64,000 nt of DNA from VRUE01 sp035605695 (GCA_035605695.1 DATNGZ010000026.1:1-64000); one strand, 5' to 3'. Counted from the first letter of the stretch, positions 43,974 to 52,198 are shown. Numbers and translations: made by a program. Notes: generated by a model not told the origin, from the sequence alone.

Positions 43974-44417
43974 TTGACCGGCGATGAGCTCAATGAGATG
44001 GGACCGATCGACTACCTGCTGGTCGAGTGGCGAGGACGACAGCCGACCGGCGAGGCGATGCCGCACCTGATCGACCTGGTCGATCGCGGCCTAATCCGCA
44101 TCCTCGACCTCGCCTTCATCGCCAAGGCCGAGGACGGCTCAGTAGCAGCGCTGGAGATCTCCGACCTCGGCGGAGAGGTCGAGGCCTTCGCCGCCTTCGA
44201 GGGTGCCTCCTCGGGGCTGCTCGACGAGGAGGACATCGGCGAGGCCGCGGGCGCGCTCGAGCCGGGAACCTCGGCAGCGCTGCTCGTCTTCGAGAACCGC
44301 TGGGCCGCGCCCTTCGCCGCCGCGGTGCGTAACTCAGGCGGCCAGCTGGTCGCCAGCGGCCGCATCCCAATCCAAGCCGTGCTCGCCGCTCTCGACGCGG
44401 CCGAGTCGGGGTCCTAG
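43974..44417 (+). CDS. DUF6325-like protein
   Basis: The 147-residue acidic protein begins LTGDELNEMGPIDYLLVEWR and has GLIRILDLAFIAKAEDGSVA and PGTSAALLVFENRWAAPFAA. This matches small actinobacterial DUF6325/DUF1269-like proteins. It starts at a TTG with AAAGGGAG 5 nt upstream. It is followed 18 nt later by the SHOCT-domain gene, a common pairing. Its function is unknown; it may be a soluble stress or membrane-associated factor. Confidence 0.78.
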   Translation: MTGDELNEMGPIDYLLVEWRGRQPTGEAMPHLIDLVDRGLIRILDLAFIAKAEDGSVAALEISDLGGEVEAFAAFEGASSGLLDEEDIGEAAGALEPGTSAALLVFENRWAAPFAAAVRNSGGQLVASGRIPIQAVLAALDAAESGS

Positions 44418-44435
44418 AGAGAAAAGGAGACCACA

Positions 44436-44711
44436 ATGCCGGGACTACTTAGAGGAGTCGCACGAACGGCGGTCATCGCCGGAACCGCGACCACGGTGAG
44501 CAATCGCGTCTCACGCCGCCAGGGCCAGCGCTGGGCGCAGCAGGAAGAAGCGCAGCAGGCGCCGCCAGCTCCAGTCGCCGCTGCACCTGCCGCACCCGCC
44601 AGCAGCGAGTCGATGATCGACCAGCTCAAGGAGCTCGGTGAGCTGAAGGCGCAGGGGATCCTCACCGAGGAGGAGTTCGCCGCCCAAAAGGCAAAGCTGC
44701 TGAACGCCTGA
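44436..44711 (+). CDS. SHOCT-domain protein
   Basis: The 91-residue protein has a hydrophobic N terminus (LLRGVARTAVIAGTATTVSN), a Gln/Ala/Pro-rich linker and a C-terminal SHOCT motif: MIDQLKELGELKAQGILTEE followed by EFAAQKAKLLNA. SHOCT is a short C-terminal helical pair often found in membrane-associated or oligomerising proteins. Shine-Dalgarno GAAAAGGAG lies just upstream. It probably forms an operon with the DUF6325-like gene. Confidence 0.88.
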   Translation: MPGLLRGVARTAVIAGTATTVSNRVSRRQGQRWAQQEEAQQAPPAPVAAAPAAPASSESMIDQLKELGELKAQGILTEEEFAAQKAKLLNA

Positions 44712-44723
44712 GCGGCGCTGCGC

Positions 44724-45107
44724 TCAGGAAGGCTGCTGCAGCACCGAGAGGATGTTGCCCGCCGGGTCCTTGAACCAGGCGATGCTCGGGCCCGGGCCGC
44801 GGGCAATGCCCTTCTCGTCCTGCTCGAACCCCTCGTAGCGCTCGGTAGAGACTCCCTTCGAGTCGAGCTCGTCGACGGCCGCGTCGATATCGTCGACTTC
44901 GAAGTTGAGGATCGTGTACGTGGCCGGGACGAAGTCGGGCTTGGCGTAGACGACGGTATCGCGGCCACCGGCCAGCTCGATCGAGGTAACGCCGAACTCC
45001 TCGCTCAGCACTTTGACCCCTAGCCCCAGGGTCTCGCCATAGAACTGCTTTGCCGCCTCCATGTCATCCACCGCGAAGCCATTGGTCGCTTTCGTGTTCG
45101 CGAACAT
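44724..45107 (-). CDS. VOC-family protein (glyoxalase/bleomycin resistance-like)
   Basis: The 127-residue protein is one vicinal-oxygen-chelate domain: NGFAVDDMEAAKQFYGETLG (first half) and PATYTILNFEVDDIDAAVDE with WFKDPAGNILSVLQ (second half). Metal-binding positions cannot be assigned firmly because the usual first histidine is not obvious. It may bind a small molecule or act as an antibiotic-binding protein. It is convergent with the SHOCT gene, with only a 12-bp gap. Confidence 0.85.
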   Translation of the reverse strand: MFANTKATNGFAVDDMEAAKQFYGETLGLGVKVLSEEFGVTSIELAGGRDTVVYAKPDFVPATYTILNFEVDDIDAAVDELDSKGVSTERYEGFEQDEKGIARGPGPSIAWFKDPAGNILSVLQQPS

Positions 45108-45140
45108 GTCAATCCCTTTCGTCTCGCTGGTAACCGACCG

Positions 45141-45587
45141 CTATCCGGCCAGCTCTGGAATATGTCGCTCGAGGTGTTTCGCAATCGTCTCACGCACCCA
45201 CTGCTGGGTGATCGGGTCGGCCATCCGGTAGCGGCCGAGCAGCATCTTCTGGTCATCGAGCGGCAGACCGGCAATCTCCCAGCGCACCGCGAGCCGCTCG
45301 AAGAGCAGCTCCGAACGGCGGTGCCAGGCGTCCTCCTGCGAGGTCGCCGCCTTCGCCGGCCCCTCGCCGAGCTTCGCGATCGTGCCGGCGCTGAGCGACT
45401 CGCGCAGGCTGAGCACATTGCCCTCACCGTCGACGTAATCGATCGTGACCGCCTTCTGCTTCGGCGCCCGCTTCTTCTTGCGCTTGGCCAGGACTCCGAG
45501 TCTGCCAGGGACGGTAGCTCCACGCGGACGAGACCTCACTTTTTCGTCCATGGCACGGAAAAACGAGGTCTCGTGTTCAGTACTCAC
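45141..45587 (-). CDS. Hypothetical protein downstream of arfB (148 aa)
   Basis: The 148-residue protein has a basic N terminus with KRKKKRAPKQKAVTIDYVDG, then LLFERLAVRWEIAGLPLDDQ and a helical end VRETIAKHLERHIPELAG. No known domain. The GTG start at 45587 overlaps the end of arfB by 11 nt, so translational coupling is likely; ATG at 45551 is an alternative. Its coupling to a ribosome-rescue gene could hint at an RNA-related role, but nothing else supports it. Confidence 0.65.
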   Translation of the reverse strand: MSTEHETSFFRAMDEKVRSRPRGATVPGRLGVLAKRKKKRAPKQKAVTIDYVDGEGNVLSLRESLSAGTIAKLGEGPAKAATSQEDAWHRRSELLFERLAVRWEIAGLPLDDQKMLLGRYRMADPITQQWVRETIAKHLERHIPELAG

Positions 45588-45990
45588 CGCCTGGCCGGCG
45601 GCGCGTGCGCTTGCGTTCGCCGGCCCGCCGCTTCTCTTCGAGGCGCCGCTCGCGCGAGGCGCGGGTCGGCCTGGTCGGTCGCCTTCGCGTCGGGGTCGCC
45701 AGGCCGGCGGCGATCTTCTCCCCCAGCCGCCGCAGCGCCAGTTCGCGGTTGCGCGCTTGGCCGCGAGCGTCCTGGGCGACGGCGGTGATCACCGAGCCAG
45801 CGCGCCAGACCAACCGTTCGCGCTGTCGCTCGTCCAGCGCCCGCGAGGCCTCGACGTCGAACACCGCTTCGACCCGCGAGGCGGTCACGTTGGCGTGCTG
45901 ACCGCCGGGGCCCGAGGATCGGCTCGCCCGCAGCTCGACCTCGCTGAGCGGAATCGAGAGCCGCTCGTCGATCTTCAGCTCGTCGGCGAT
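45577..45990 (-). CDS. arfB: Alternative ribosome-rescue factor ArfB (YaeJ-like) with ATC start
   Basis: The 137-residue protein has the GGQ catalytic motif in RSSGPGGQHANVTASRVEAV (residues about 24-43). The N terminus IADELKIDERLSIPLSEVEL is typical of ArfB, and the C-terminal tail is Arg/Lys-rich, needed to enter the ribosomal mRNA channel. It hydrolyses peptidyl-tRNA on stalled ribosomes. There is no ATG, GTG or TTG in frame between the upstream stop (a TGA about 24 nt before) and residue about 34. ATC at 45990 aligns with the usual initiator methionine, and GGAGAAGG lies 10 nt upstream. It overlaps the dehydratase gene by 16 nt. Confidence 0.82.
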   Translation of the reverse strand: MADELKIDERLSIPLSEVELRASRSSGPGGQHANVTASRVEAVFDVEASRALDERQRERLVWRAGSVITAVAQDARGQARNRELALRRLGEKIAAGLATPTRRRPTRPTRASRERRLEEKRRAGERKRTRRRPGGEY

Positions 45991-46262
45991 AGGGCATCGA
46001 CCTTCTCCGCCAGCTCAAAGTCGTTGGCGGTGAGGCCGCCCTCGGAGTGGGTGGAGATCGTCACCGTCACCGTGTCCCAGGAGATCTCCAGGTCGGGATG
46101 GTGACCCATCCCCTCGGCCGGCTCGACCAGGCTCGCGACGAACTTGACCGAGCCGACGAAGTCCCCGCAGCCGAAGCTCTTGGCGATCGCCTCGCCGTTG
46201 CGCTCCCAGCCGGAGAGGGCGGAAAGCCTTGCCTCAATCTCGGAATCGTCCAGAAGCGCCAT
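45975..46262 (-). CDS. 4a-hydroxytetrahydrobiopterin dehydratase (PhhB/PCD-like)
   Basis: The 95-residue protein starts MALLDDSEIEARLSALSGWE. It has the PCD motif EGMGHHPDLEISWDTVTVTI, including HHP-x5-W, and STHSEGGLTANDFELAEKVD. It is a full-length single-domain member. It dehydrates 4a-hydroxy-tetrahydropterin in pterin recycling, or serves as a small accessory protein. First gene of a likely three-gene unit with arfB and the 148-aa protein; transcribed away from the GGDEF gene. Confidence 0.9.
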   Translation of the reverse strand: MALLDDSEIEARLSALSGWERNGEAIAKSFGCGDFVGSVKFVASLVEPAEGMGHHPDLEISWDTVTVTISTHSEGGLTANDFELAEKVDALSPTS

Positions 46263-46369
46263 CCAGGCCTATGCTGACATGGAGCCTTCGCGGACGCAAC
46301 GAGCGAACCTCGCCACAACAGCCGTCTCCCAGGGCTAAACCTTCCGCTCGAAGACCCGATAGTGGATCG

Positions 46370-47338
46370 ATGACCGAGCCAAGCAGCCAGCATCTGCTGG
46401 CGATCATCCAAACGCAGACCGAGATCGCCGCCAGCGACCTCGACCTCGAGGCGGCGATGCAGCTGATCGCCGAGCGCGGGCAGGAACTGACCAGGGCGAA
46501 CGCCGGCGTGATCGAGATCGCCGACGGTGACGAGATGGTCTACCGCGTCACCAGCGGTGAGGCGAGGCCATTCCTCGGCGTGCGCCTGAAGAAGGCGACG
46601 AGCCTCTCGGGGCTCTGCGTCGCCGAGGGCCGGGTGCTGCGCAGCGACGACACGGCGACCGATCCGCGCGTAGACGCCGAGGCCTGTCAGCGGGTCAGTG
46701 CACGCTCGATGCTCTGCGTGCCGCTGGTTCACCAGGGTGAGACCGTCGGCGTGCTTAAGGTCTACTCCCCCGAGCCCGACAACTTCGCCGAGAGCGACGT
46801 CGAGACGCTCGAGCTGCTGAGCGGGCTGATCGCCGCCCACATGTCCCACGCCAGCCTCTTCGCGGCGGAGGTGCACGGCGGCCGCCACGACGCGCTGACC
46901 GGTCTGCTCAATCGCCGCGCCTACGAGGAGCGGCTGCCGGTGGAGATCGCCCGCGCCAACCGCTTCGGCTGGCCGCTCTCGCTCTGCCTGCTCGACCTCG
47001 ACGGCTTCAAGAAGCTCAACGACACGCTCGGCCACCCCTCCGGGGACCGCGCCCTCCAGCAGGTTGCGGCGCTGATCGACGAGTCGAGGCTCGCCGACGA
47101 CGGCTTCCGCATCGGCGGCGACGAGTTCGCGATCCTGATGCCAGAAACCGAACGCGAGGACGCCGAACTCGCGGCAGCGCGGCTGTGCAAGTCGATCAGG
47201 GGAATAGGCATGTCGGACGGCTCCCTCGGCGCCTCCTTCGGCGTCGCCGAAGGATCGAGCGATCCGGCCGTCCTGCACGCGATGGCGGACGAACGGCTGC
47301 TAGCCGCAAAGAACCGGCTGTACCGACGCTCGCGCTGA
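46370..47338 (+). CDS. GAF-GGDEF diguanylate cyclase
   Basis: The 322-residue protein has an N-terminal GAF domain (residues about 20-160; SARSMLCVPLVHQGETVGVL followed by KVYSP) and a GGDEF domain. It begins with HDALTGLLNRRAYEERLPVE, and has DLDGFKKLNDTLGHPSGDRA and the active-site loop FRIGGDEFAIL. An inhibitory-site motif RLAD lies five residues before GGDEF, so product inhibition is expected. It makes c-di-GMP from GTP in the cytoplasm. There are no membrane helices. The 3' end overlaps the convergent TIMP-like gene by 39 nt. Confidence 0.93.
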   Translation: MTEPSSQHLLAIIQTQTEIAASDLDLEAAMQLIAERGQELTRANAGVIEIADGDEMVYRVTSGEARPFLGVRLKKATSLSGLCVAEGRVLRSDDTATDPRVDAEACQRVSARSMLCVPLVHQGETVGVLKVYSPEPDNFAESDVETLELLSGLIAAHMSHASLFAAEVHGGRHDALTGLLNRRAYEERLPVEIARANRFGWPLSLCLLDLDGFKKLNDTLGHPSGDRALQQVAALIDESRLADDGFRIGGDEFAILMPETEREDAELAAARLCKSIRGIGMSDGSLGASFGVAEGSSDPAVLHAMADERLLAAKNRLYRRSR

Positions 47339-47746
47339 CCCCGCCGTCTGGCCCTGCGCCGCGTGGCGCAACCGACGCGGTTCGATCACACCGCAGATCC
47401 CCCCGAACCACTGGTCTTGGCGGCGAGCCAGAAACAGTCCGTAAACATGATCGAGTCGGCGCGGCAACGCACAGGCAGCCGCGCGACGCCCGCTGCGCAC
47501 AGTCAGCATCTGGCCCTTATCGATCGTCTCCGGGCCGCGATAGACCTGCCGCACTTCATAGCGATAGTCAGCATGAAGCTTCCCGTGCGGCAGCACCTTG
47601 ACCAGCCGAGCAACAACCGCCGCATCGGACTCCCGCAAAGCTTCCGCCGGAGCCTGCGGCGCACACGAGCAAGCCACAGCGCCGCTCGCAAGCACCAACA
47701 TCGCCACGACAGCCAATACCGCTCCGATCATCCACCTCCCCCGCAC
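47300..47746 (-). CDS. Secreted TIMP/NTR-like protein
   Basis: The 148-residue protein has a signal peptide (MIGAVLAVVAMLVLASGAVA) followed directly by CSCAP, the N-terminal C-x-C start seen in TIMP/NTR-like proteins. ADAAVVARLVKVLPHG-like and RYEVRQVYRGPETIDKGQML strands follow, then RRAAACALP and GGICGVIEP with paired cysteines. A cysteine tally of seven suggests disulfides or one free thiol. The function of bacterial members is unclear; some may be inhibitors or structural. ATG at 47731 is an alternative start with GGGGGAGG. Confidence 0.72.
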   Translation of the reverse strand: MRGRWMIGAVLAVVAMLVLASGAVACSCAPQAPAEALRESDAAVVARLVKVLPHGKLHADYRYEVRQVYRGPETIDKGQMLTVRSGRRAAACALPRRLDHVYGLFLARRQDQWFGGICGVIEPRRLRHAAQGQTAGSARASVQPVLCG

Positions 47747-47760
47747 GCATCCAACTTACC

Positions 47761-47880
47761 TGAGGGCCTGCCCCGGTAGGGGTGGAACGTCTTGTACTTT
47801 TTGGGCGTCCACCTTGAGGCGTCAGCAGGAACGTCTCGATCCAAAAAGTTAAGTGGAACCCCTACCGGGGCAGGCCCTCA
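47761..47880. repeat. 120-bp palindromic element with 23-bp perfect arms
   Basis: The 23-nt block at 47761-47783 is the exact reverse complement of 47858-47880. Further in, TTGTACTTTTTGG pairs imperfectly with CCAAAAAGTTAAG. The right end supplies the stop codon of the convergent-side dehydrogenase gene (stop at 47878-47880). It may be a small inverted-repeat transposable element or an elaborate terminator. Confidence 0.65.
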
Positions 47881-48912
47881 CGGAGTAAGCACGATCTTGA
47901 GCGCCTCGCGGTTGTCGTAGAGGGCGTAGGCCTCGGCCGCTTCATCCAGCTTCATGTGGTGGGTGACCAAAGGCAAGGGGTCCAGCTTGCCCGCCTCGAT
48001 CAGCGCCAGCACCCGGTCGACGTGGGCGATCACGTTGGCGAGGCCGAGCCGCAGGGTCAAGCCCTTGAGCCAAGCCAGGCCGAGCGGCACCTCGCCCTTG
48101 CCGGCGTAGGCGCCGATGCCGGAGACCGTGCCGGCGTCGCGGGCGAGGCTGACCGCCATCGCCAGCGGGCCCGGGTCGCCGACCGCGTCGATCACCACGT
48201 CCACCCCGCGCTTCTCGGTCGCCGCGCGCACCACGCGCTTCGGCTCTTCCTCGCTCAGGTGGACCGGCGTGGCGCCGAACTCGCCCGCCATCGCCAGCCG
48301 CTGCGCCACCGAGTCGATTGCGAAGACCTTGGTCGCGCCGCCGGCCAGCGCCGCCTGCACCGCACAGAGGCCGACCGGGCCGAGGCCGAGCACCGCGACC
48401 GTATCGCCGGAGCGCATCCCGGCGTGGGCGACCGCGTGGTAGCCGGTCCCCATCACGTCGCCGGCGAACAGGGCCACCTCGTCCGACATCCCCTCCGGCA
48501 CCTTGCGCAGGGTCAAGTTCGCCCGTGGCACCAGCAGTTGCTCGGCCTGGGCGCCCTGGAGGTTGCCGAGGTTGGCACCGTGGCCGAAGGTCTGGCCGTT
48601 GTCGCAGCGGTGGTAGTCGCCGCGCAGGCAGGGCGTGCAGGTCGCGCAGGCGGTATGGAAGCAGCCGAGCACGCGGTCGCCGACGGCGACCCGCTCGACA
48701 TCTGGGCCGGCGGCAAGAACCGTGCCGACAAACTCGTGCCCGATCGTGAACCCCGGCTCGACCGGAACCCGCCCATGGAAAATGTGGAGATCGGAGCCGC
48801 AGATCCCGCTCGCCTCAACCCGCACCACCGCCTCATCGGCCGCCCCGATCTCTGGATCGGGCTTCTCATCGACCCGGACCTCTCCCGGGGATTGAAATGT
48901 GACCGCGCGCAT
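47878..48912 (-). CDS. Zinc-dependent alcohol dehydrogenase
   Basis: The 344-residue MDR-family dehydrogenase has the catalytic zinc ligands in GICGSDLHIFHGR and GHEFVGTV. Structural zinc cysteines appear in CATCTPCLRGDYHRC, and the NAD(P)-binding Rossmann motif is VAVLGLGPVGLCAVQAALAG. The acidic DS after ATKVFAI suggests NAD preference. The C terminus is standard length (PLPLVTHHMKLDEAAEAYAL). Substrate is unknown. The stop codon lies in the palindromic element. Confidence 0.92.
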   Translation of the reverse strand: MRAVTFQSPGEVRVDEKPDPEIGAADEAVVRVEASGICGSDLHIFHGRVPVEPGFTIGHEFVGTVLAAGPDVERVAVGDRVLGCFHTACATCTPCLRGDYHRCDNGQTFGHGANLGNLQGAQAEQLLVPRANLTLRKVPEGMSDEVALFAGDVMGTGYHAVAHAGMRSGDTVAVLGLGPVGLCAVQAALAGGATKVFAIDSVAQRLAMAGEFGATPVHLSEEEPKRVVRAATEKRGVDVVIDAVGDPGPLAMAVSLARDAGTVSGIGAYAGKGEVPLGLAWLKGLTLRLGLANVIAHVDRVLALIEAGKLDPLPLVTHHMKLDEAAEAYALYDNREALKIVLTP

Positions 48913-48930
48913 AACCAGAACCGTATAGGT

Positions 48931-49017
48931 CGTCGGCTAGACGGTTGGCGCCGAATTAGCGTGCCCGCGGGGGCGCGTCATCCGCGGGTGCATTCGGGGT
49001 CACCCGTCTAGCCGACG
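48931..49017. repeat. 87-bp imperfect palindrome
   Basis: CGTCGGCTAGACGG (48931-48944) pairs exactly with CCGTCTAGCCGACG (49004-49017). Inside, CCGAAT...GCCCGCGG pairs with CCGCGGGTGCATTCGG. The right arm contains the stop codon of the HD-GYP gene. It lies between two minus-strand genes, so it may terminate the HD-GYP transcript before the dehydrogenase promoter. Confidence 0.6.
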
Positions 49018-50417
49018 GTTACTCCGGGGACGCCGAAGCGGTTGGCGTTGCCGGTGGGATCGGCGGTCTCTTCGATGCGCGACTCCAGCGCCAGCTCCTT
49101 CTCGAAGTCGGCCGCCTCGCCGTGGGCAAAGGAGACGTCCTTGCCCTCGAGCAACTCGATGAAGACCTCGACGAAGCGCGAGTCGAGCTGTTTGCCGGCG
49201 ACCCGCCGCAGCTCGACGATCGCGTCGTAGCTCGACATCGGCGTGCGGTAGGAGTCGCGCGCCGTCATCACGTCGTAGGTGTCGGCGACGGAGATGATCC
49301 GGGCCAGTTCGGGGATGTCGTCGCCGGCCAGCCCGCGCGGGTAGCCGTTGCCGTCGATCCGCTCGTGGTGGGCGAGGATGATCTCCGCCACCGGCCCGTA
49401 GCCGTCAAGCGAGGAGACGACGCGGGCGCCCTGCTGGGGATGGCGCTTGATCAGCATCCAGTCCTCGTCGGTGAGCGGCACGTTGGCCTTGAGGATGCGG
49501 TCGGGAAGGATGAACTTGCCGATGTCGTGCAGCAGCGCGGCGATGTGGACGAGCTCCTCTTCCTGGCGCGGGAAGCCTGCCCGCTGGGCGATCGCCCGCG
49601 AGTAGCGCGCCACCGCGGCCGAGTGCCGGGCGGTCATCTGATCGCGCAGGTCGAGCGTGCGCAGCATCGCGCTCAACATCCCGACCTGGAAGCTGGCCAG
49701 CTGCTTGCTGCGTTTCTCCAACTCATCAGCGCGCTGCTGGGAGAGCAGCAGCTGGCCGAGCAGGTACTGGAAGGTGATCAGGACGACGCCGAAGAGGGCG
49801 ATCGCCGCGATGCCGATGATGTGGAAGATGAAGGCGACGGCGACCGCGAGCATCGCGCTGGCGAACTCGGAGGGCAGCACAGGGGGCAGCACCTTCAGCT
49901 TGCTGCGGAAGGAAACTCGCTCCACATAGCAGCCGTAGCCGGCGATCATCACGAAGTTGATCAACAGCGCGAACTGGAAGAGGGCGAAGACGAGCAAGTA
50001 GAAGGACGGGTCGGATGCGGTGAGGCCGATCGCCTGCACGCCCTGGTGGAAGGCGATGCCACCGAGCAACGGGAAGACCGCGTAGGTGAGCAGGTTGTTG
50101 AGCAGGTAATGCCCTTCGTCGTGCCAGCGGACGAGCCAGCCGACGAGCATCGCGGAGACGCCGATCAGGGCCGCCGGCGTGCCGCCGAGGAAGACCATCG
50201 CCAGGACCAGGGCGAGGAAGGTGCCCGAGACCTTGACCTTGGACTCGGTCGAGACCGCGGTCAGGTAACTGAAGACCGAGAAGGAGAGCAGGACGGCGAA
50301 GAGCGGGAGGTCCCAGTTGGACTCCGAGGCGTCCCAGACCCCGACGACGGCCGTCGCAAGCAATCCGGCGACCATGACGCCGATTGCGAAACGAGTTGGA
50401 CGCTTGTGGTCAGCCAT
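49008..50417 (-). CDS. Membrane HD-GYP c-di-GMP phosphodiesterase
   Basis: The 469-residue protein has an N-terminal membrane region of about 7-8 helices (residues 10-235; GVMVAGLLATAVVGVWDASE; PLFAVLLSFSVFSYLTAV). A C-terminal HD-GYP domain follows, with HSAAVARYSRAIAQRAG, HIAALLHDIGKFILPDRIL and the family's signature HHERIDGNGYPRGLAGDDIP. It hydrolyses c-di-GMP, probably to GMP. It is 1.7 kb from a GGDEF cyclase, so the two may form a local switch. The stop lies in the palindrome at 48931-49017. Confidence 0.93.
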   Translation of the reverse strand: MADHKRPTRFAIGVMVAGLLATAVVGVWDASESNWDLPLFAVLLSFSVFSYLTAVSTESKVKVSGTFLALVLAMVFLGGTPAALIGVSAMLVGWLVRWHDEGHYLLNNLLTYAVFPLLGGIAFHQGVQAIGLTASDPSFYLLVFALFQFALLINFVMIAGYGCYVERVSFRSKLKVLPPVLPSEFASAMLAVAVAFIFHIIGIAAIALFGVVLITFQYLLGQLLLSQQRADELEKRSKQLASFQVGMLSAMLRTLDLRDQMTARHSAAVARYSRAIAQRAGFPRQEEELVHIAALLHDIGKFILPDRILKANVPLTDEDWMLIKRHPQQGARVVSSLDGYGPVAEIILAHHERIDGNGYPRGLAGDDIPELARIISVADTYDVMTARDSYRTPMSSYDAIVELRRVAGKQLDSRFVEVFIELLEGKDVSFAHGEAADFEKELALESRIEETADPTGNANRFGVPGVTVG

Positions 50418-50886
50418 GGCGATTTCGGGAAGGCCCTACCGGTGGGACAGACCGTGGCCTCATAGTTCATGGGCCATAGCCCATTCCCTGCGTTGCGGTC
50501 GACTGGTTTGCGCCTAACGCAACTTGGCCGTCCAAGGTACTGAGGAACCCCTGAGCTCGCAAGGATCTTGGCCGCATTGCCAGGCGTCGCCCAAAGCGCG
50601 ATTCTGCACCCCTGGAAGGGCTGGACTCCCCCGGCCCCGAAACAGCAAAGGGCGCCCCGAGGGACGCCCTTCAAAAAACTCGCTGCGAGCGAAGCAGATC
50701 TCGCTCGTTGAAAGATCTAGTGATGAAAGCCCATGCTCAATCCCTTCGTCGTCATTGAAACCCTCAGATTGCGCACTGCGATCTGAAACTCGTGAATTGC
50801 TTGTCAGCTTTGTAGCACAACCTGGCGGAAACTTGTGCATCTGCAGCAAAACTTGTGCATAAATGCAGTAGTTCGTGCAGTGATCC
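50418..50886. other. Divergent intergenic region, no gene recognised
   Basis: This 469-bp spacer separates the HD-GYP gene and an MFS gene. AAGGGCG (50648-50654) pairs with CGCCCTT (50665-50671) in a stable hairpin. AACTTGTGCAT repeats twice near 50829-50865, close to the MFS start, and may be an operator or promoter. Small frames here have no coding character. A short RNA cannot be ruled out. Confidence 0.4.
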
Positions 50887-52188
50887 ATGCCTAGACCACG
50901 CCTGACAGACCCGCTTCGACGGCCGCTCTTCAGGCGGCTGGCGCTGACCTACGCGGTCAACGAGCTCGGCGACTGGATGGGGATCGTCGCCCTCTCAGTG
51001 CTGGTCTACGACCGCACCGGCAGCGCCATGGCGACGGCCGGGCTCTTCCTCGGCACCCGCTTCCTCCCCGCTCTGATCGCCCCAGTCTTGGTTGCGAAGG
51101 TCGAGCAGCCCCCGCCTCGCTTCGCGCTGCCGGTCATCTACTGCGGCGAGGCGGCGGCCTTCGGCGCGCTGGCGCTGCTCGCCGGCAACGGCTTCTTCCT
51201 CGCCGGCGTGGTCGTGCTCGCGACGATCGACGGTGCCCTTGCTCTGACCGGGCGGGCGCTCACCCGGGCCGTCGTCGCGGCGCTGCTGGAGCCGGCCGGC
51301 GAGCTGCGCTCCGGTAACGCCGTGCTCAACGTCGCCTTCACCGGCAGCGCCGCCCTCGGACCCGGGATCGCCGGTCTCCTCGTGGCTGGCTTTGGGGTCC
51401 AGACCGCCCTGCTGCTCGACGCCGCCTCCTTTTACGCGATCGCCTGGATCCTCTTCACCGCCGGGCCGCTGCCCCAGGCCGAGCCCGATCCGGGCCTGGT
51501 TCGCGACCGGGTCCGCGCCGGCCTCGCCTATATCCGCGAGAAGCCGACGCTGCGGCGCTTGCTGATTGCCCAGGGCGCCGCCTTCGTTTTCTTTGCCGCG
51601 GTGATCCCGATCGAGGTGATCTACTCAAAGCAGACCCTCGGCGCAGGCGATTCGGGCTACGGGTTGCTGCTGGCGAGTTGGGGAGTCGGGATGGTCCTCG
51701 GCAGCATCGTCTTCGCCGCCGTGCGCCGTGCGCCGCTTCCCGTCCTGCTCCTCTTCAGCACGCTGGCGGTCGGCGCCGGCTACCTCGGCCTGGCCGCCGC
51801 GCCGACGCTGGCGGTCGCCTGCGCTGCCTCGATCGTCGGCGGCGCCGGCAACGGGGTGCAGTGGGTGAGCGTGATCAGCGCCGTGCAGGAGCTGACCGCG
51901 GGGGGAATGCAGGCGCGGGTGATGAGCGTGCTCGAGTCGATCGGCGCCGCCATGCCCGGCGTCGGATATCTGGTCGGCGGCCTGATCGCCAGCGGCGCCA
52001 GCCCGCGCGCCACCTTCCTCTTCGCGGGAGTCGGGGTGATCGCGATAGTTCTCGTCGCGGCCCCGATTTTGGGCAGGAAATGGCCCGAGCAGCAGACAAA
52101 TACAGGTCCAGGGGTGGTTGACGCCGAAGACGAGATTATGGTGGAGTTGATTCCAGTAAGAGCGTCGTCCGCCGCGCGCCCGGTCTAA
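50887..52188 (+). CDS. MFS transporter
   Basis: The 433-residue protein has about 12 membrane helices, starting AVNELGDWMGIVALSVLVYD and including FFLAGVVVLATIDGALALTG and LLLASWGVGMVLGSIVFAAV. It has the loop motif RALTRAVVAALLEPAGELRS typical of the DHA3/enterobactin-exporter-like MFS branch. Probably exports a small molecule. The last 20 residues are hydrophilic. The next gene starts 11 nt after its stop, so this may be the first gene of the peptide-transporter operon or a separate unit. Confidence 0.88.
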   Translation: MPRPRLTDPLRRPLFRRLALTYAVNELGDWMGIVALSVLVYDRTGSAMATAGLFLGTRFLPALIAPVLVAKVEQPPPRFALPVIYCGEAAAFGALALLAGNGFFLAGVVVLATIDGALALTGRALTRAVVAALLEPAGELRSGNAVLNVAFTGSAALGPGIAGLLVAGFGVQTALLLDAASFYAIAWILFTAGPLPQAEPDPGLVRDRVRAGLAYIREKPTLRRLLIAQGAAFVFFAAVIPIEVIYSKQTLGAGDSGYGLLLASWGVGMVLGSIVFAAVRRAPLPVLLLFSTLAVGAGYLGLAAAPTLAVACAASIVGGAGNGVQWVSVISAVQELTAGGMQARVMSVLESIGAAMPGVGYLVGGLIASGASPRATFLFAGVGVIAIVLVAAPILGRKWPEQQTNTGPGVVDAEDEIMVELIPVRASSAARPV

Positions 52189-52198
52189 CTCGGAGGTT

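Noticed and set aside
47956..49011. 351-codon plus-strand frame
   Set aside because: It is antisense to the alcohol dehydrogenase, whose zinc-binding motifs are intact.
49122..50465. 447-codon plus-strand frame
   Set aside because: It is antisense to the HD-GYP gene, and its Asp/Glu/Gly/Arg-rich composition is the usual shadow of a GC-rich gene.
50524..50862. 112-codon plus-strand frame in the HD-GYP/MFS spacer
   Set aside because: It has no Shine-Dalgarno, mixed composition and no domain, and it runs through a stable hairpin.
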